Of a DNA stretch of 64,000 bases, positions 1-13,632 are shown piece by piece; within the stretch, counting starts at the first letter, position 1; each line of letters opens with the position of its first letter. The position numbers and the translations under genes were made by a program. This DNA is from Sipunculus nudus (Eukaryota > Annelida > Sipuncula > Golfingiida > Sipunculidae). The notes under the pieces are model-generated. The model did no database searches. It was not told the DNA's origin and was given only the letters and a program-made list of their open reading frames with translations. The stretch covers positions 31,964,956 through 32,028,955 of the forward strand of contig CM049318.1 in NCBI GenBank assembly GCA_026874595.1, in the 5' to 3' direction.

Positions 1-99
1 GAAACGCTCTGGTTCAAAGGTCTCATTCAAGATTTGTTTTCTTATTCCGTGGCGGAGCTAAATGCAGCTGTCAAACAGATGTTCTCCAGACAACCACCC

Positions 100-270
100 G
101 TGAAAACTTTACCCTACAACTGGGGTTAACTACACCCCTATATAATTTTCTACCCGAGGTAAACGTGTGCACCCTAATACGGTGAACTTCTACTCTATGC
201 AAAAGTTCATCCCAAACAGACTTCTACCCTATATTAAATTTATACCCTATCCAAAACTTCTACCTCCCAG

Positions 271-324
<54 letters not shown>

Positions 325-575
325 CATAAAATATACACACATATATATAGGTTTGGGTGGGGGCCGCCGCCCCAAACCAAGTCACCCCCGCTTCACACTT
401 CACTATACTAAACTTCTACCCCCAGACAAGTTCTGCCCCTTGAAAACTTCACCCCCCGCCAGGGGTTAACTTCGCCCCAGGTGAGGGCACTGTGACCCAT
501 TCTGGGGAGAACCTCTACCCTCTGGTCCACTCAAAGGGCGAAGTTCACCCACAAAAAGGGCAAAGTTCACCCTAA
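100..575 (+). repeat. Degenerate minisatellite, AACTTCTACCC-type units
   Basis: About 16 imperfect units of roughly 18-20 nt, each with a core like aacttctaccc or aagttcaccc, lie on either side of an (AT)n insertion at 274-326. A GC-rich hairpin (ggtttggg ... cccaaacc, 350-378) is embedded. Confidence 0.6.
274..326. repeat. (AT)n microsatellite
   Basis: About 53 bp, inside the minisatellite; source of a spurious Ile-Tyr ORF. Confidence 0.95.
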
Positions 576-576
576 T

Positions 577-1186
577 AAAGGGAGACATTTATAATACTTC
601 GCTATATACTACTAATATGCGCTGTCATTTTTTTTAATCTTAGCAGTGATACAGATTTAAAGACTCGTGGCAACTTTTTGTTAGTCTTATTCTTAAAACA
701 TTCTAAATAATCCCAGTGTCAAGTATGGTCTTGATTTTTAGCCAAAAAAAACTTCTCGCTTTGTAAATTATGTACAAAATAATGTTTATATGTGTGAATT
801 TCTCTATTTAATTTTTCCCCTATCATTAAATGTTATATGTTTATCCTGTTGAAATGAATGTGTGCAGTTTGGTGTCAGTGTTACAGTGTACACTGATATT
901 GAGTGTTCACTGATATGTTGTAGGTTCATACACTATGGTATAAGGAAGTAGATGACAGCGGGGTATATATTTCGTCTCAAGGTCCTATTCCCGGGTAGGT
1001 CCCTTGAGTTCAGTCTTGGTTTTGAGCCCATGGTTTGAGCGTTTGTCAGGCTAGAACTTTATCTTTGGCAGGAAGACTCCGTCCCTCGTTATACAAATAC
1101 CCGTATGCTGTCTTGACAAAGTAAATCACATAGCTCTTAATTAATATCCCCAACTTATAAATAGGAACGTAATAAACTGTAACTAA

Positions 1187-1238
<52 letters not shown>

Positions 1239-4200
1239 AAGCATAACGATTAAGGTTACTGAGTACCACTGAAGGGGACCATTACCGAAGACTACGTGTT
1301 TTTCCCTATATTGTAAATACAAAACATACAACGGTTATAAAGAAGTTTGACATGGCAGCCGATCAAGTTTTGCATACAATCATGAAGCTCCAATGTTTAT
1401 GTACCTCCCTACAGACTTAGAAGGGGTATGTGAGCTATTTTGGTCTTTTGATACTCTGGTTTGATTGTTATATATACAGAAGCAATGAGAGACAATGTTT
1501 ATCACGTACACATATGTGTATTTATGCAAACAACCCCAGGCAAAGTATGCTTTGCAATCAAAGACCAGGTGCCTGTCTAAATGGGACCTTTTCCCACAGA
1601 TATCTATTATTTCGAAAGCAGGTGCGAGATTCTGGTGCAGGATAAGTTAACCACCATGTTATTTAGTCAAGCGGAGAAAAAAAGTAGTTTCTCGCGTGTA
1701 AATATCAGATATAATAACTCTGCATGGGTCTATTTCTCCCGTTCCCAGTACCAGTAAAAGAGAGGTGAAGTAATCAAAGTCTTTCCTTGTTCAAATAAAA
1801 AAAAACAAAAACACTTGCGGGTTGAATATATCTCAAAACGCACTGAGAGACCTGTCTGTTCAATTTACAGGTGTCATTGTTCGATCAAACTCGTCTTGTT
1901 TGTTCCTTAAGCCCGCTATTGGTGATTTGCCTTTTTTCGCTCTCACCATGCTAGAGTTAACCCTTCAAGTTTTGCTTGTAAAATATTTACATGACAATAG
2001 AGCAGGTATAAGCGAGAAAACTCGCCATAGAGACGGCATTCCGCTCATACTTATGACAGTGGCAGCACGAAACCAACTATTCCTGTAATTATATTATTGG
2101 AGGTGAGTTTTTCTAACTTTAATCAACCGTAATGCAACCTTTAAAACGTTGTTTCTAGTGAGAGTATACTTTGTCTAAGTATTGCGCTCGAAACTAAAAC
2201 GTAAGTCTTGACTTCATATACGTCTCAGTATTGCTCTCGTTCATATGAAAAAGAATGGTTGTACACGCATGCGAGAGTTTTCTAACAATGTAAGAAATGT
2301 TTGTCAAATTAAATTATGTATATTCCCGTATTTGTCTGTGTGTATTTTGCATTTTTTTAATGGGATTCCGCTCATACCTGTGACCCTGGCGGCATCCCAC
2401 TTAAATGCTTTCTGTCATTATATGGTTGTTGATGGAAGTATTGCACAATCGTTTGGCGTCGTCTTATACCTTCAAGAACCCCCTATACATTCATATTCGA
2501 CCCCGTTACTTGGGAAGACTGACTTTTAGAGTGGCATGATTTTTTTTAAATACATTACAATGACCTTATGTTTTGTTTCTTAGAAGATTTTACCAGGAAC
2601 GCCCATAATGCTAAGTCATCTTATTCATATTGCTACGGTTTAGCCCGTCTGACCTATAGGGCGCTATAATGATAATCTTTCACACAGCTCACTGATTATA
2701 GGCCATTTACTTTATATCGCAGGTCCTAGATGACATTGCAATTACATCCCTTTACATTAAGAATTTTCAGTTCCCATAGCTAAGTGATGTGTCCAGTTTT
2801 ACCATCGGTGTGCTAAAAACCGTTTTTCTTTTTGCTCGTTGATTACAAAATATAGATCATCATTATCTAACTTCAGGGTCATACTGAGATTTGTTAATTG
2901 ATCTCCCTGGATGTCGTGTTAGAAGACGGGTCACACCAATGTTTTTGAGCTTCACATTCAAGGTCAAATAAATCAAATTATAATTGTGTTTTGAATCCAA
3001 TTGCTTTTAAAGTATCGTATATTTTTTCCTCATATTTGGTCATAAAAATTGTTTTTTGAATTGGTTCAAAAGCGGGTGATCTGGATCTGGATTTTCAATG
3101 TCAAATAAGCGGAATTATTGCCACTGATTCGTATAATTTCTCGTAAAGTTGAAACTTGTGTAACACTGCATTTTTATTCCTCTATTTTGAGAAACATGCT
3201 GTTTCAACAATAATGTCGAACATGACATTGACCTTCTTGGTCGCATCTGTCGAAATCTACGATTTTAGTGAGGCCAACAAACATTTGAAGTAGTCCAGGT
3301 TTGTTCAATTAAAATAGAGGAGGTTAGGGCTATATGGAGAAGGAATATGTCAATTTGTGGTCTAAAAAAACTCATCCTAGTCCCTTTGTGAAAATACGGC
3401 ATTTGTTAAATCTGGCTGTATATTAACATTTATGTCAATTTCCTTATCATTTATCGGGCATTTTCGGTCCTTTGGCAGTCAGTAGACATGCAGTGTAAAA
3501 ATCATGAATGTTCATCATGTCATGAAGCCTCCTGTGCGCTCAAAGGCATCCCTGAAAAAACCCGACGTTCTCATGTTGAGATCTCCTTCTTTGACTCTAG
3601 TACTCTTCTCCTATAATGCAAGGGTTCATATCGATTTCAGTTTTTTAGTGCTATAGCCGCAGCAGTAAAACCATCGATTATAAGCTCCGAAATTCTCCTC
3701 TTTCAAAATGTCATTTAACAAAAACGTGCTAACTCTCCTGGTGTATGCTAATCATTTACTTCGATATGTTATGGCACGTTGTATAAAGGACAGTTTTACA
3801 CAACTGTGTTTGTTATTTTATAAGTTACATGCAGCTACATGCGGAAGAATTCACTGAATTTTATTCTTGACCTTCTGACGAAGAATTACAAAGGCACGTG
3901 TCACGTGTCAAGTGTGAACGGAGACATGATTTACAAAAAAATACATTGTTATTGCAAATAGAAATTGGAACTAAATGCTAATTTAAAATACGTGAAATGA
4001 AATCAATGAAGTATAATATTTATTTAACGTGAGGTAACATGTAAAATCACGTTCTGTTATTCTCTGTATTGATGTTAGCACCCTACGACCAAAAGACTTT
4101 CACCCGAGATTCTTAATATACGGTTTTTTACGATTAATACCAAAAGAAAAGGAATTGAAGTATTTGCATTTGGTGGTATATTCAATCTGAGTTGTGTCTT

Positions 4201-5059
4201 GTAATTCTGTGAGAGATATTATGCTTCATCTGGAAATAAATGTTTGTGTGGCTTAACTTGAAACTAAAAAGAATGTAAAAAAAATAACAATTTTTAAGCA
4301 TTCGGTGGCTTGATTATCCTGTTTCTTCATATGTATTACGAAACGAATTAATAAGGTCAGTTGACTGAATGAGATCTTGTCCATTGCTGGATTTTAGTTC
4401 GAAATTGGGCTTTTGCTCCCATCTATCAAATTAACAAAACAAGGTTAGTGAAAGGGTAAAACTGCCATGATTGCCTGGAAACAAGAAATGCAGCCAGTGA
4501 CCCTATCTCTCTTTGTCAGAAGAGACAAATTTATTTAGTATTTTGTTATATAAAGTATTTATTATAATTTAAGACTGTTGTTTGATATGTCTCATTGCCC
4601 CATCAAATGTAGGTATTCTGCATCTTTCAAAGCTCTTCTTATGGCATGACGACAATCAGCTAAACCAAAGCCCATGAAATAAAACAAATTATTTGTGCTA
4701 TCTTGTATTATATATGTTGTACAAAATTTCTAGTTCAAAATAGGATACACGAAATAGGTGGGAAAATGAATAGGCTCATGTCGTTTCGAATTTCCTGGAT
4801 TTTAACCAAGGCCAGCCAGTGCGTGTTCAGACATATACAACAATTAAGTGTATTTTTTTTATTTTCATAAGAAAAGACTTAGATGTGCTTCATCTCTTTT
4901 TCTGGTATTGGGAACGAAAGGAATGGACCCATGCGGAGTTATTAAGTCTGATATTTACACGAGAGAAATTACTATTTGTACTCCGCTTGAGTACAAGTTA
5001 ACTTATGCTGCACCAATATCTCACACCTGTATATTATTAATCTTGCTTTTCTAAGCCCG
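577..5059. other. No gene recognised
   Basis: AT-rich non-coding DNA with only short spurious ORFs. It holds (AT)n at 1189-1235. Two similar 30-bp stretches, cattccgctcatacttatgac (2038) and gattccgctcatacctgtgac (2364), hint at an old internal duplication. Words of the aaggtcaaataa type occur at 2960-3120. Confidence 0.6.
1189..1235. repeat. (AT)n microsatellite
   Basis: 47 bp of TA dinucleotides. Confidence 0.95.
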
Positions 5060-5690
5060 CGCAATTTTGCAGTTTGGTGAACGTTACGCCTCCGTTAGTG
5101 TTTCCGTATGTCCGTCCGCTTGCAGGAAATGGCTTGTGGACCGTAACCTTTCATCGTTGACATATGTCTCAGCCATCCATCGAAGAACCCTACTGATTTC
5201 AAAATCACGGGTCAAATGTCAAGAACATGGAACTCATTTCTTTATAAAAGCTTGACCAAAACTTTTCATCTTGCACGTATGGCTCCCCCCCCCCCCCCCA
5301 ACGCATGAAGAACCCTTTCGATTTAAAGGTCAGGGGTCAAGGGGAAGGAATACGCGACCCACATCTTGAAATAGCTTGTGGACCTATTTTAAGCCTAATT
5401 GTTTGGCCAAACCCTTTATCTTGCACATATGGCTCACCCATTAACAAATGAAGAAGCCTATCGCTTTGAAGTCACGTGGTCAAAAGGTCAAGCCAGAGTA
5501 AGCCACTTTTTTAAAAGCATGTGGACCCATTTTTAGCCAAACCGTTTCACCAAGACATTTTACCTTCCGCTTAAGCTCACTCTTCCACGCATGAAGAACG
5601 GTTTCGATTTTAAGTTGATCAGGTCAAAGGCCAAGACCAGAGGGCCCACTTCTTGAAAGTGTTTATGGAACATATTAATCGCAAGCTCTC
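5060..5690 (+). repeat. Tandem repeat, about 4 degenerate units of about 145 bp
   Basis: Each unit has the order cttgcacatatggctcac, acgcatgaagaaccc(t)ttcga, ttaaaggtcaggggtcaa, then cacttcttgaaa and tgtggaccc. Units begin near 5130, 5270, 5415 and 5560. A poly-C run interrupts the second at 5285-5299. The pattern resembles dispersed 'gaacccttt...ggtcaaaggtcaa' repeats common in bivalve genomes (recollection, not searched). Confidence 0.65.
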
Positions 5691-7600
5691 TTGGCTTCAT
5701 GTTCTACTTGCTCACATTCTTTTAATCTCTCTCTGACTCTCTGTCTAGCTCGGCGTTTTCCTGCTGCATGGCTTCTGAAGCCTCAGGACGCTTGATAACG
5801 AACTCCTGCAATCAAACGCCGATATACCAACTCTCAACTATTGATTTAATCACTCCATGGCTTTGGCCAAAAAGACCGGCTGTACAAGTGAAACACGCAA
5901 ACGTAACGTTGACAAAGCGAACCGGTGGTATCCTTATGGTCACACGTGGGTACCACAGAATTTTCAAGACGTACGGACGGAGAGAGAGACTAATTATAGT
6001 ATATGTTGCAACAATCAAAACAAACACATGTCGTGTAATTTTTTTTCACTTACCTTACAACAAAGAAAAACCCTGTCACTAACCTAAACTAGACATCTCG
6101 GTCAAACATCTACTCTTATCTGAGTAACTATCAGGCATATATCAAAGATTTTCCATATCAAAGTATAAACATGCTTCGGCTTTAGGTGAAGTGTGTGTGT
6201 GTGTCACGCTTCAACATTTTCTCTCAATCTCAATCCAGGGATTATCATCCATATATTACAAAACTCTTAACAGCACATAGAAGTTATATCAGTACCAAAT
6301 AAACATGAAATAAAATCCTGAAAGGACGCTCGCCATTTACAGCTACGTCCTGATAGTACCGCTACGTCCAAGCGACATACACTCCAAAAAATTCTACACA
6401 CACAAACTCACACATGAAAGGGGATGAAGGCATGCTCTCATGTCGGAGGCAATAGTACGGAATAGGATCTTTCCAAATCTACCGAGGTTTGGAATTAAGG
6501 CTCTCAGACCAAAAGCGTAAGAGATTAATGTATGACTTCTCTTCCATTTTTACCATGTCCCAATACTTGTTTTCAAAGTTTTTGTCAATATTTGTTCACC
6601 AATTAGTGATGATATTATGGAGTTGTTAAAGATTGATACCTTGATACATAACGATCATAATGAGTCTTCGAAGATTAAAATATTGCTTTCGGGGTGCCCT
6701 TCAAGTGCTTTCATCTATTTTATTAAAATCTCACTGCTGCTGAAGCACAGAGTAGTTATCTTCAATGTGCAATTACTTTTACTTGCAATTACTACCTGGT
6801 AAAATAAAATGAAATATAACTTATTAACTGATATAAGTGATTAAAAGTAAGTCTGCTTATCGTCAGAGAATGTGCATAGGGGCAAGTCTGTCAGGTGTAA
6901 GGTATTGGCCCATGATGGAAATCCACTCCATTATCATTGCCTACTCAAGGAGGGTATGCGTATATGTGTTTTGTTCAACAAAACCCACACAGTCAAAAAC
7001 GAAATCTTGTGAAATTGTATTTTCATGTCGGGAATAGAAAATGAACGGATTTGGTGTGAATTCGACATCATCTCCGGATTCACGAGGGTCATCAAGAAAT
7101 ATTCACCAAAGTAGAGTCCCTTATGCATGAACGGACTTGAAAATATGGGCCAAAAATAGGTGAATCCAGACAAGGTGTCTATGTAGCCTGGCCACCTTTA
7201 AAGGTTACAGTCGACCACCAACCAGCTCACGGAGACGGTGACAAGTGGTTATCTGCAATATTGCTTGTGTATATGGGCAATTTCTTAGTATAAAATTAGT
7301 ATTGAGTATCGAGGGCATTTTTGAAACCTGTGCTCTTAGTTCTGGGGTTATTTGAGTGCCGACTGCCGAGCTTCCCATATAATTATTCGTGACTTGATTG
7401 TGGGTTGGTCCCCACATCATCCATCATGTGTAGTCTCTTGGAGAAGGAGCCATTTGCTGAACTGTGTCTTTACATCATTGATTGCTATATCAAGGTATCA
7501 AAAGGAATACTTAATACTTAACGAAGGGGCCAAGAAGGCACATTGAAGGAAGGACCCGCATTAAAAGGGTATACTGAATATTACTGAATATATGTATTTA
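5691..7600. other. No gene recognised
   Basis: Overlapping ORFs at 5768-6087 in two plus frames and one minus frame show no family motif. A short (TG)n lies at 6190-6203. Nothing else is supported. Confidence 0.5.
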
Positions 7601-7745
7601 CTTACGAGTAACATTACTTTAAAAGTAAATGATTACGATAACAATTACGATTACCAAATTAAGTTCATATAATCAATTACGATTACGAATTTTTTATGAT
7701 TACTTCAAAAATAATCATGTGTACAGCCATGATTACAATTTAAAC
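7600..7745. repeat. GATTAC/GTAATC-rich degenerate repeat
   Basis: Repeated gattacgat, aattacgatta and ataatcatg words in both orientations give a low-complexity ORF of Ile-Thr pairs. Likely a decayed palindromic repeat. Confidence 0.45.
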
Positions 7746-7934
7746 TTTAATATTGTCCAAAAGCAATACAAAAATTATTTAAATGCAGAAAAGAAAACTT
7801 GTCCAGAACATTAACAGAGTAGTCAGTTTAATTAACATATTGGATAGTCTGAAGGAAAGCTAGAATGGATTACATCACTTCAAATACTTGTTGCACTTTA
7901 TTGCTCCTTGTGAGTTGACTTTTTCATGATTTTG

Positions 7935-7958
7935 CGGGGCGGGGCGGGGCGAGGCGGG
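7935..7958 (+). promoter_or_regulatory. G-run with G-quadruplex potential / GC boxes
   Basis: Three consecutive ggggc blocks followed by gaggcggg stand out in very AT-rich surroundings. They match the G4 pattern and also Sp1-type GC boxes. No gene start is seen within 2 kb, so function is unknown. Confidence 0.35.
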
Positions 7959-7959
7959 C

Positions 7960-10900
7960 AAAAAAATTTGGTTCTTATAAAAGTGAGGAGCAGTAGTGCC
8001 AAAAATGTAATCACTAGGTCTGTTCAATTTCTTTGATTATTCCACATTCTGGAGAGTTTACTGTATGTAAAAGTATCGAGCCGGTGAAATTTAAATTCAC
8101 TGATGACACATTCCAATGGACATGATGTTGTACAAGTTCTACCTTTTGTATGTTTAGACTGTACAGCATTGTAGGCCTGTCCTTGTGGCCAGTTTCACAT
8201 GTTACATAAAATGGCTCGGAATAGAGTACCAGCATGATTACCTGTGACCTCATAATAGCCACTGCACAGGCTGCGTCTGGCCCTGTCATCCGCTGTTAAT
8301 AGCTTTACATAACCCACCAAGTCTTAGTTGTTCCAAGAGCAAAGGACAGTGGCTGGTTTAAAGCCCTAAATGGGCAAAGAGTATACCAAAAAGAAGCCAT
8401 GCTCTTTTTTTTTTGTCTATCTCTATCACGATACCAATGGCTTTCCGTTACAATACATTAGCCCATATGACTTATGTCACGACTCAAATTATATCTCCCA
8501 GCCTAATATAAATGCTAACTGGGTCGTGTAACCACGGGTTAACTAAGCTCCTTGGCAGGGATAATAAGATTTTACAATATATACCATATATTTATGAATT
8601 AAGACTAATTTATTCTGTGAATCTCTAACATGTATCGTCAGAAGAAAATAGGAGATGTCAGTGCGAAATTTTTTAATGGCTGACTTGAAATGTTTTGATA
8701 GATCACCAACTTCAGAATATGATCTGGGGAAGTTGTCAATTTGCTGGCTTCGTATGCTTATTTGACTGGTAACCCCATTACAAATGTTTTACCGTGTAGA
8801 ACAAGCATTATTTCATCCTAGGAAAATTGAGGATGGTCATTATTGCTTTTAACAGTCAGGGTCTCTTAAGACTGCCATCAGCCATTGCCCAGTCGTCTGG
8901 ATTTGAGATATATTAATCATTAAGGGATCGAAACACATTTCAGTTAGCTGAATAACGGGCAAATAATGAACTACACATAGATACTTCTTGTTGATTGATA
9001 CCAGTGATATGTATTTATCTCGAAGGTTCCAGGTAAACATAGCGTGTATTTCTACATACAGTCACAAGCACGATGCAACATGTGCCGACGGTTTGGTTAG
9101 TCAGACGGACGTCCTACAAGATAAGCTGTGCAATAGGTAAACCAGGTAGAACTATTACAAATCGTAGACTCGATCATAATTCTTTTTCCCGCACACTAAA
9201 GAAATATTGATGTCTGCATTACGAGAGGCGTACATAAACCAACCGATAACAATTTTTGAAAAAGTAGAAAACTTACAATAAATCTGGAGTTTGTGAGAAT
9301 ACAATTTACATAAAGCAAGTCTTCCATCCGCAGCTGACAAACTAAGATTATTCTCAGTACAGGAGCACAATTGTTGCAAGTATTACGAAGCTAAAACACT
9401 CTTCTTGTACCATAAATGTGCCACCACAGATACTATATCAATTTAAACAAATAGAAATCCATGGAATCAAAGCCTCCGCATTTTGTTTGCATTAACGTGT
9501 TCGACTGATATTTATCAGATTTTTCGTGCATAACGTGACTGTATATTTAGTTGATTACGTTCCTGAATCAACATCATTTGCCGCATACTCATTAAACTCT
9601 TATTGATTTTTTTTCTGGACCATTCGCAAATTGCCGTGAATAATTTATGAAATTCGTTCATGATTTCGTGATGAACACAAATACAACACACACAAACACA
9701 AACACATACAAACAATCATTGAACGGGGATAAACGCAAATCTTCTTACTCGAATCTACAAAAAAAACTGCATTCAGAGAATGCAAATCTATGCTATTCAC
9801 TTATTTTGTACATATTTTCAGGTTTGTTCGTGCATGATACATTTGTAAACATTGATTACGTTCCTGGATCTGGAGCACTTCCAGACCAAAACGAAAATCG
9901 AATCGATTCTTCAATGGTCAATTCCCGAAATGCCCGGAAAATTCAATGCGATTTCCTCCTGATTGTAAGAGTTATGTTAGGATCAAACTCAAACACATAC
10001 ACTCGCATATACATACAGACACACGATCGGGGATGAACGCATATGAATATGTGAAGAGAAGCATGGTAGGCTTAGGTCATTTACATGGATTCAGTTTAGT
10101 GGCCAATGATTTTGAAGTCGTATGAGATCACTAGCACTCCCTTCTCTATTGTTTACCTGTCACAGTACTGAACCTACTCTTTCCTGTCATCCTGTATGCG
10201 CCACTGATTATCAGTGGAATTTTGAATTCATTTTGTCGATAGAAATATACAAACTGAACCTTAAGAGATGTTTTACTGCACTTCAATGTTCCAAATAATA
10301 GTTATTTTTTTCCAATATTTAAAAATCTGGAATACATCGGATATTTTTATTCCAGTATAACTGAAAGCTCATTTGCTTGGTTTTATCTTTGCAGAATGTA
10401 CTTATATGTGTCGACAGAGCGACTCGCTTGCAGCAGGGATAACTGATGGCCTTTAATGGTGTGCGGCATATACCATGTAAAACAATTCGGCCTGACATGA
10501 TAACATTAATAGCCGATAAAAGGAATTTATATTAACCTAATTAACCTATATTTCATACAATAACAAAGAATTATAAAGGGATATTAACATCAACAGTGGT
10601 TAAGTATATGATGGACATGTTAGATGACAATATGCACGGTAACAAATCAAGTTTTTTTTCAAACATCGTCTCGTCTGTTACCTGTATAATGAATCCCTAG
10701 AATTTCCTTAAACTATGTGCAAAACAAAATTTGGATATCTTGATTTCTGCACCAATTTGTCTCAGGAAACATGGTTATTTATATTCTAGTCTTAAAGACT
10801 GTCTGACCCCGTTGCGATGTAACGTGAAAAATGTTGAATGTGACAACAAAAACCCTCTAGAGAAAGAATGTCAATACGTAGATGTAATTTGCGAAACCGC

Positions 10901-11555
10901 CCAACGCCAAAATCACTTGTGTATATCATAAATATAAAGTGAGTAGGACTCGTAAAGGCCAGTGCATGAATACCTACAGTTATCCAGCTATTACGGGTAA
11001 AGGTTAGTGGATTTTAACTTATACCCTTTACCATATCTGTCTCATCCAAAATAAGGCTTTTCCTTCCATGCCTGTTAATGCTAGTAATCCCCTTGGGAGT
11101 TAATGTAAAAAAACGCTACTGATGGCATCATTGGTGTTATTATTACCACGATGTGTCTACGATCATGACCAGTAGACGTTTACTCCTGGATGAACCCTTG
11201 TGGTAAAGACCTTAGCCAGGGGTTTAGGCACGAGTGAATGCCTGAACGTGACGCAAAAGGGTTACAAGTAGTCATAGGAATCAGTTGTAGAATTATATAT
11301 TTGATAATTGAAAAACGATCGCTGATCAATTATTAATCGATGATTTGATGTACCATCTATATTATCGCGAAATCTGCTCTATAGAAGTATACCTTACATA
11401 TTGGCGGAATACATTTTACCTAACCTGTACATTACGCTGAAGGTTGAAAGTAACGGCTGGGTTGTTGACACTAAGCCGTTGCATAAGGATACACCTTAAG
11501 CTGGTCGCTGTTAAATATCAAGTCTTTCTTATATCTCTACCAGAATCAGACTATA
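7960..11555. other. No gene recognised
   Basis: Several ORFs of 60-130 codons lack recognisable motifs. The longest with ordinary composition is minus 8014-8289. The (CA)-rich stretch near 9674-9715 is a simple repeat. No tRNA or rRNA seen. Confidence 0.5.
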
Positions 11556-11838
11556 TTAACCGGCTTCTGTGGCTCAGGGGTGTAGCGCAGGACTCAAAGC
11601 CGGGAGATCGTGGGTTCGAATCCTAGCCGAGGCGGTGAGGCTTTCCACGGGCGACCCCCACCCAGGGTGAGCGCTCTGCAGGGAAGGCTGTGCCCCACAG
11701 CCGTGTATCACTCACATACGAGTGTGTCTTGGGGGGTTCCTCGGTGTTATGACCTAGCAATTGGGTTGATTACACACCCAGGACCCGCAGGTGCTGTAGC
11801 CTGGGTGACACCAGGATACAAAATAAAAATGATAGGAA
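11556..11838 (+). mobile_element. tRNA-derived SINE, copy 1
   Basis: Head with RNA polymerase III A box (TGGCTCAGGGGT) at 11570 and a perfect B box GGTTCGAATCC at 11613-11623. A body with gcggtgaggctttccacggg and gtgagcgctctgc follows, and a 3' hairpin cctgggtgacaccagg near 11800. Best preserved of three related copies. The minus-strand copies at 13466 and 27440 share the body order. Confidence 0.75.
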
Positions 11839-13249
11839 GCGCGTGCTACCGCCCTGTCCAGTAGTCCCAAACTGAAACGGAACTCTGCAGATGTACATAC
11901 TTAGGTTAAGAATTAGATAAGCCAGCAGTAAAAAGTGGAGGCAGTTACCTCCACAAAACAAATCAAACAATTTTATCAGGATAAAATTATTTCTTTAGAT
12001 GTGCAAAGACCATCGTTTATAACTGACTTAAAAATGCAATCGATTTAATCAATTATAAAAGAAAATTGCCAATCTTTAATAGTTTCGAATAACTCGCACA
12101 CCACTAGTTACAATTTCAGCGCTGTGATCTCCACATGGACGCGCTCCATATATGCATGGTTGCATGTGGTTGATTTCCATTCAATAGTACCAGGCTTTAA
12201 CACCATCTATTTGGTCAATTTTCTGGTTGCATGAGTGCACTAATGGGCCAAATATGAGAAATACTTTTTGCCCATCATGCCGTTAAATGTTGACTCCCGC
12301 AAGACTAGATCAAAAGTATCTAGACACAAAGATGGCTCATTATTTTCCCATACCTTATAAAAAATCGAATCCCTGGTACTCTGCTGAGTACACTTAAAAC
12401 ATAGTGACACGAGTATGAACAAACGCTTTTAGGGTATACCTGGTACGTATAGTAGAAAATAGGACGGACAGCCATAAGTAGACGAAGTGGGATTTTCTAC
12501 ATGGGACCAACATAGATAAAATGCCTAGATACATCCACGGTACTATTTTCAATAGACAAGGTAAATAATAACACGGAGTTATAATTTTAGAAGAGACAGT
12601 TTTTTTAGATCCTCCTCCAGAATTAAAGGGCCCTCCGGTATTACTGCTGCGACCGATTGTGTCCGCTTTAGTTACCCATTGTACTTGCGGTCCTTCGTCA
12701 CTAATAAGAGTCAAACGCGCCAACCTTGGCTTGCGTGACATTTTAAATTGACATTTTGGAAATGTAAGGTAAACGAATCTGAATTTTAATATAACTTGCT
12801 TCTTTATTCAACGCGCCGTCCACGGAACATTTTTATAAACCCGAGTCTCCTTGTAGTCTATAAAATTCCTATATGGAAACTGACATACAAGTTTACTGTC
12901 ATGAAGGGCTAAACTCACTCCCAAAATGTTCGATCACCGGTCTCCATACACATTTACTCACACCAGGCCAGGTCGAATATTTGCATACACATAAACATTT
13001 TTTTTTATTTATCCATGCCTCATCAATTGCCTCGTACTATGAAGAGACACTACACAACACTAAAAAAAATATTTTTGTAATGAGCTCTTAGGAACCTAAT
13101 GTCACATTTTAGTAATAAGGTGTAATACTTAGGCTATTTAAAATTCAGAAGGCAGCCCCCCCCCCCCCCCCCCCCCCCATCGCATCCAGTACTCGCCAAC
13201 CTTTCCGAATTTCACTTAGTCTAATGCTAATACTAATATATATAAATAT

Positions 13250-13299
<50 letters not shown>

Positions 13300-13465
13300 G
13301 TAGATTGCCTTTGCTACCCGTGGCGGATCCAGAGGGGACGGATCCTCCGTTGAGCTGCAATATCTCTCATTTTATCTATTTTCCCAATTTTCGTGATTCA
13401 TTTTAATATTTCATATTTCTTTTCATAAATTAGTAATTAGCATATGCATATTTTATGAGTTGTGG
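11839..13465. other. No gene recognised; poly-C and (AT)n tracts
   Basis: A minus-strand ORF at 12394-12741 starts with a basic, Gly/Ser-rich segment (MSRKPRLARLTL ... NTGGPFNSGGGSKK) that might be a decayed exon, but no family is recognised. A poly-C run lies at 13156-13179 and (AT)n at 13236-13296, followed by a gtggcggatccag word. Confidence 0.45.
13236..13296. repeat. (AT)n microsatellite
   Basis: About 60 bp with one phase slip; close to a 24-bp C run. Confidence 0.95.
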
Positions 13466-13632
13466 ATTAGGATATTTAAGAACAGCTGCAGAACAATTGA
13501 AGTGCACCAGGTCCTGGGTTGGGTCAGCCGTAAAGAATCTCACTGCTCCCCTGGTGATACCGGTACTCGAACTCACGATCTGTGCTCTTAGGAATCATGT
13601 GTGCTGTAGAATGCAAAGTTTAACAAAATACT
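13466..13632 (-). mobile_element. tRNA-derived SINE, copy 2 (partial)
   Basis: On the minus strand cagatcgtgagttcgagtacc carries a degenerate B box, followed by tgagattctttacggctgac and caacccagg, matching the same order in copy 1. The 3' body and tail are missing. Confidence 0.55.

Noticed and set aside
8014-8289. 91-codon minus ORF with non-repetitive composition
   Set aside because: No family motif recognised and no consistent neighbouring exons; cannot be supported as a gene.
11556-11632. Possible functional tRNA gene
   Set aside because: A and B boxes are good, but acceptor and T stems do not pair well and the sequence continues into a SINE body shared with two other copies.
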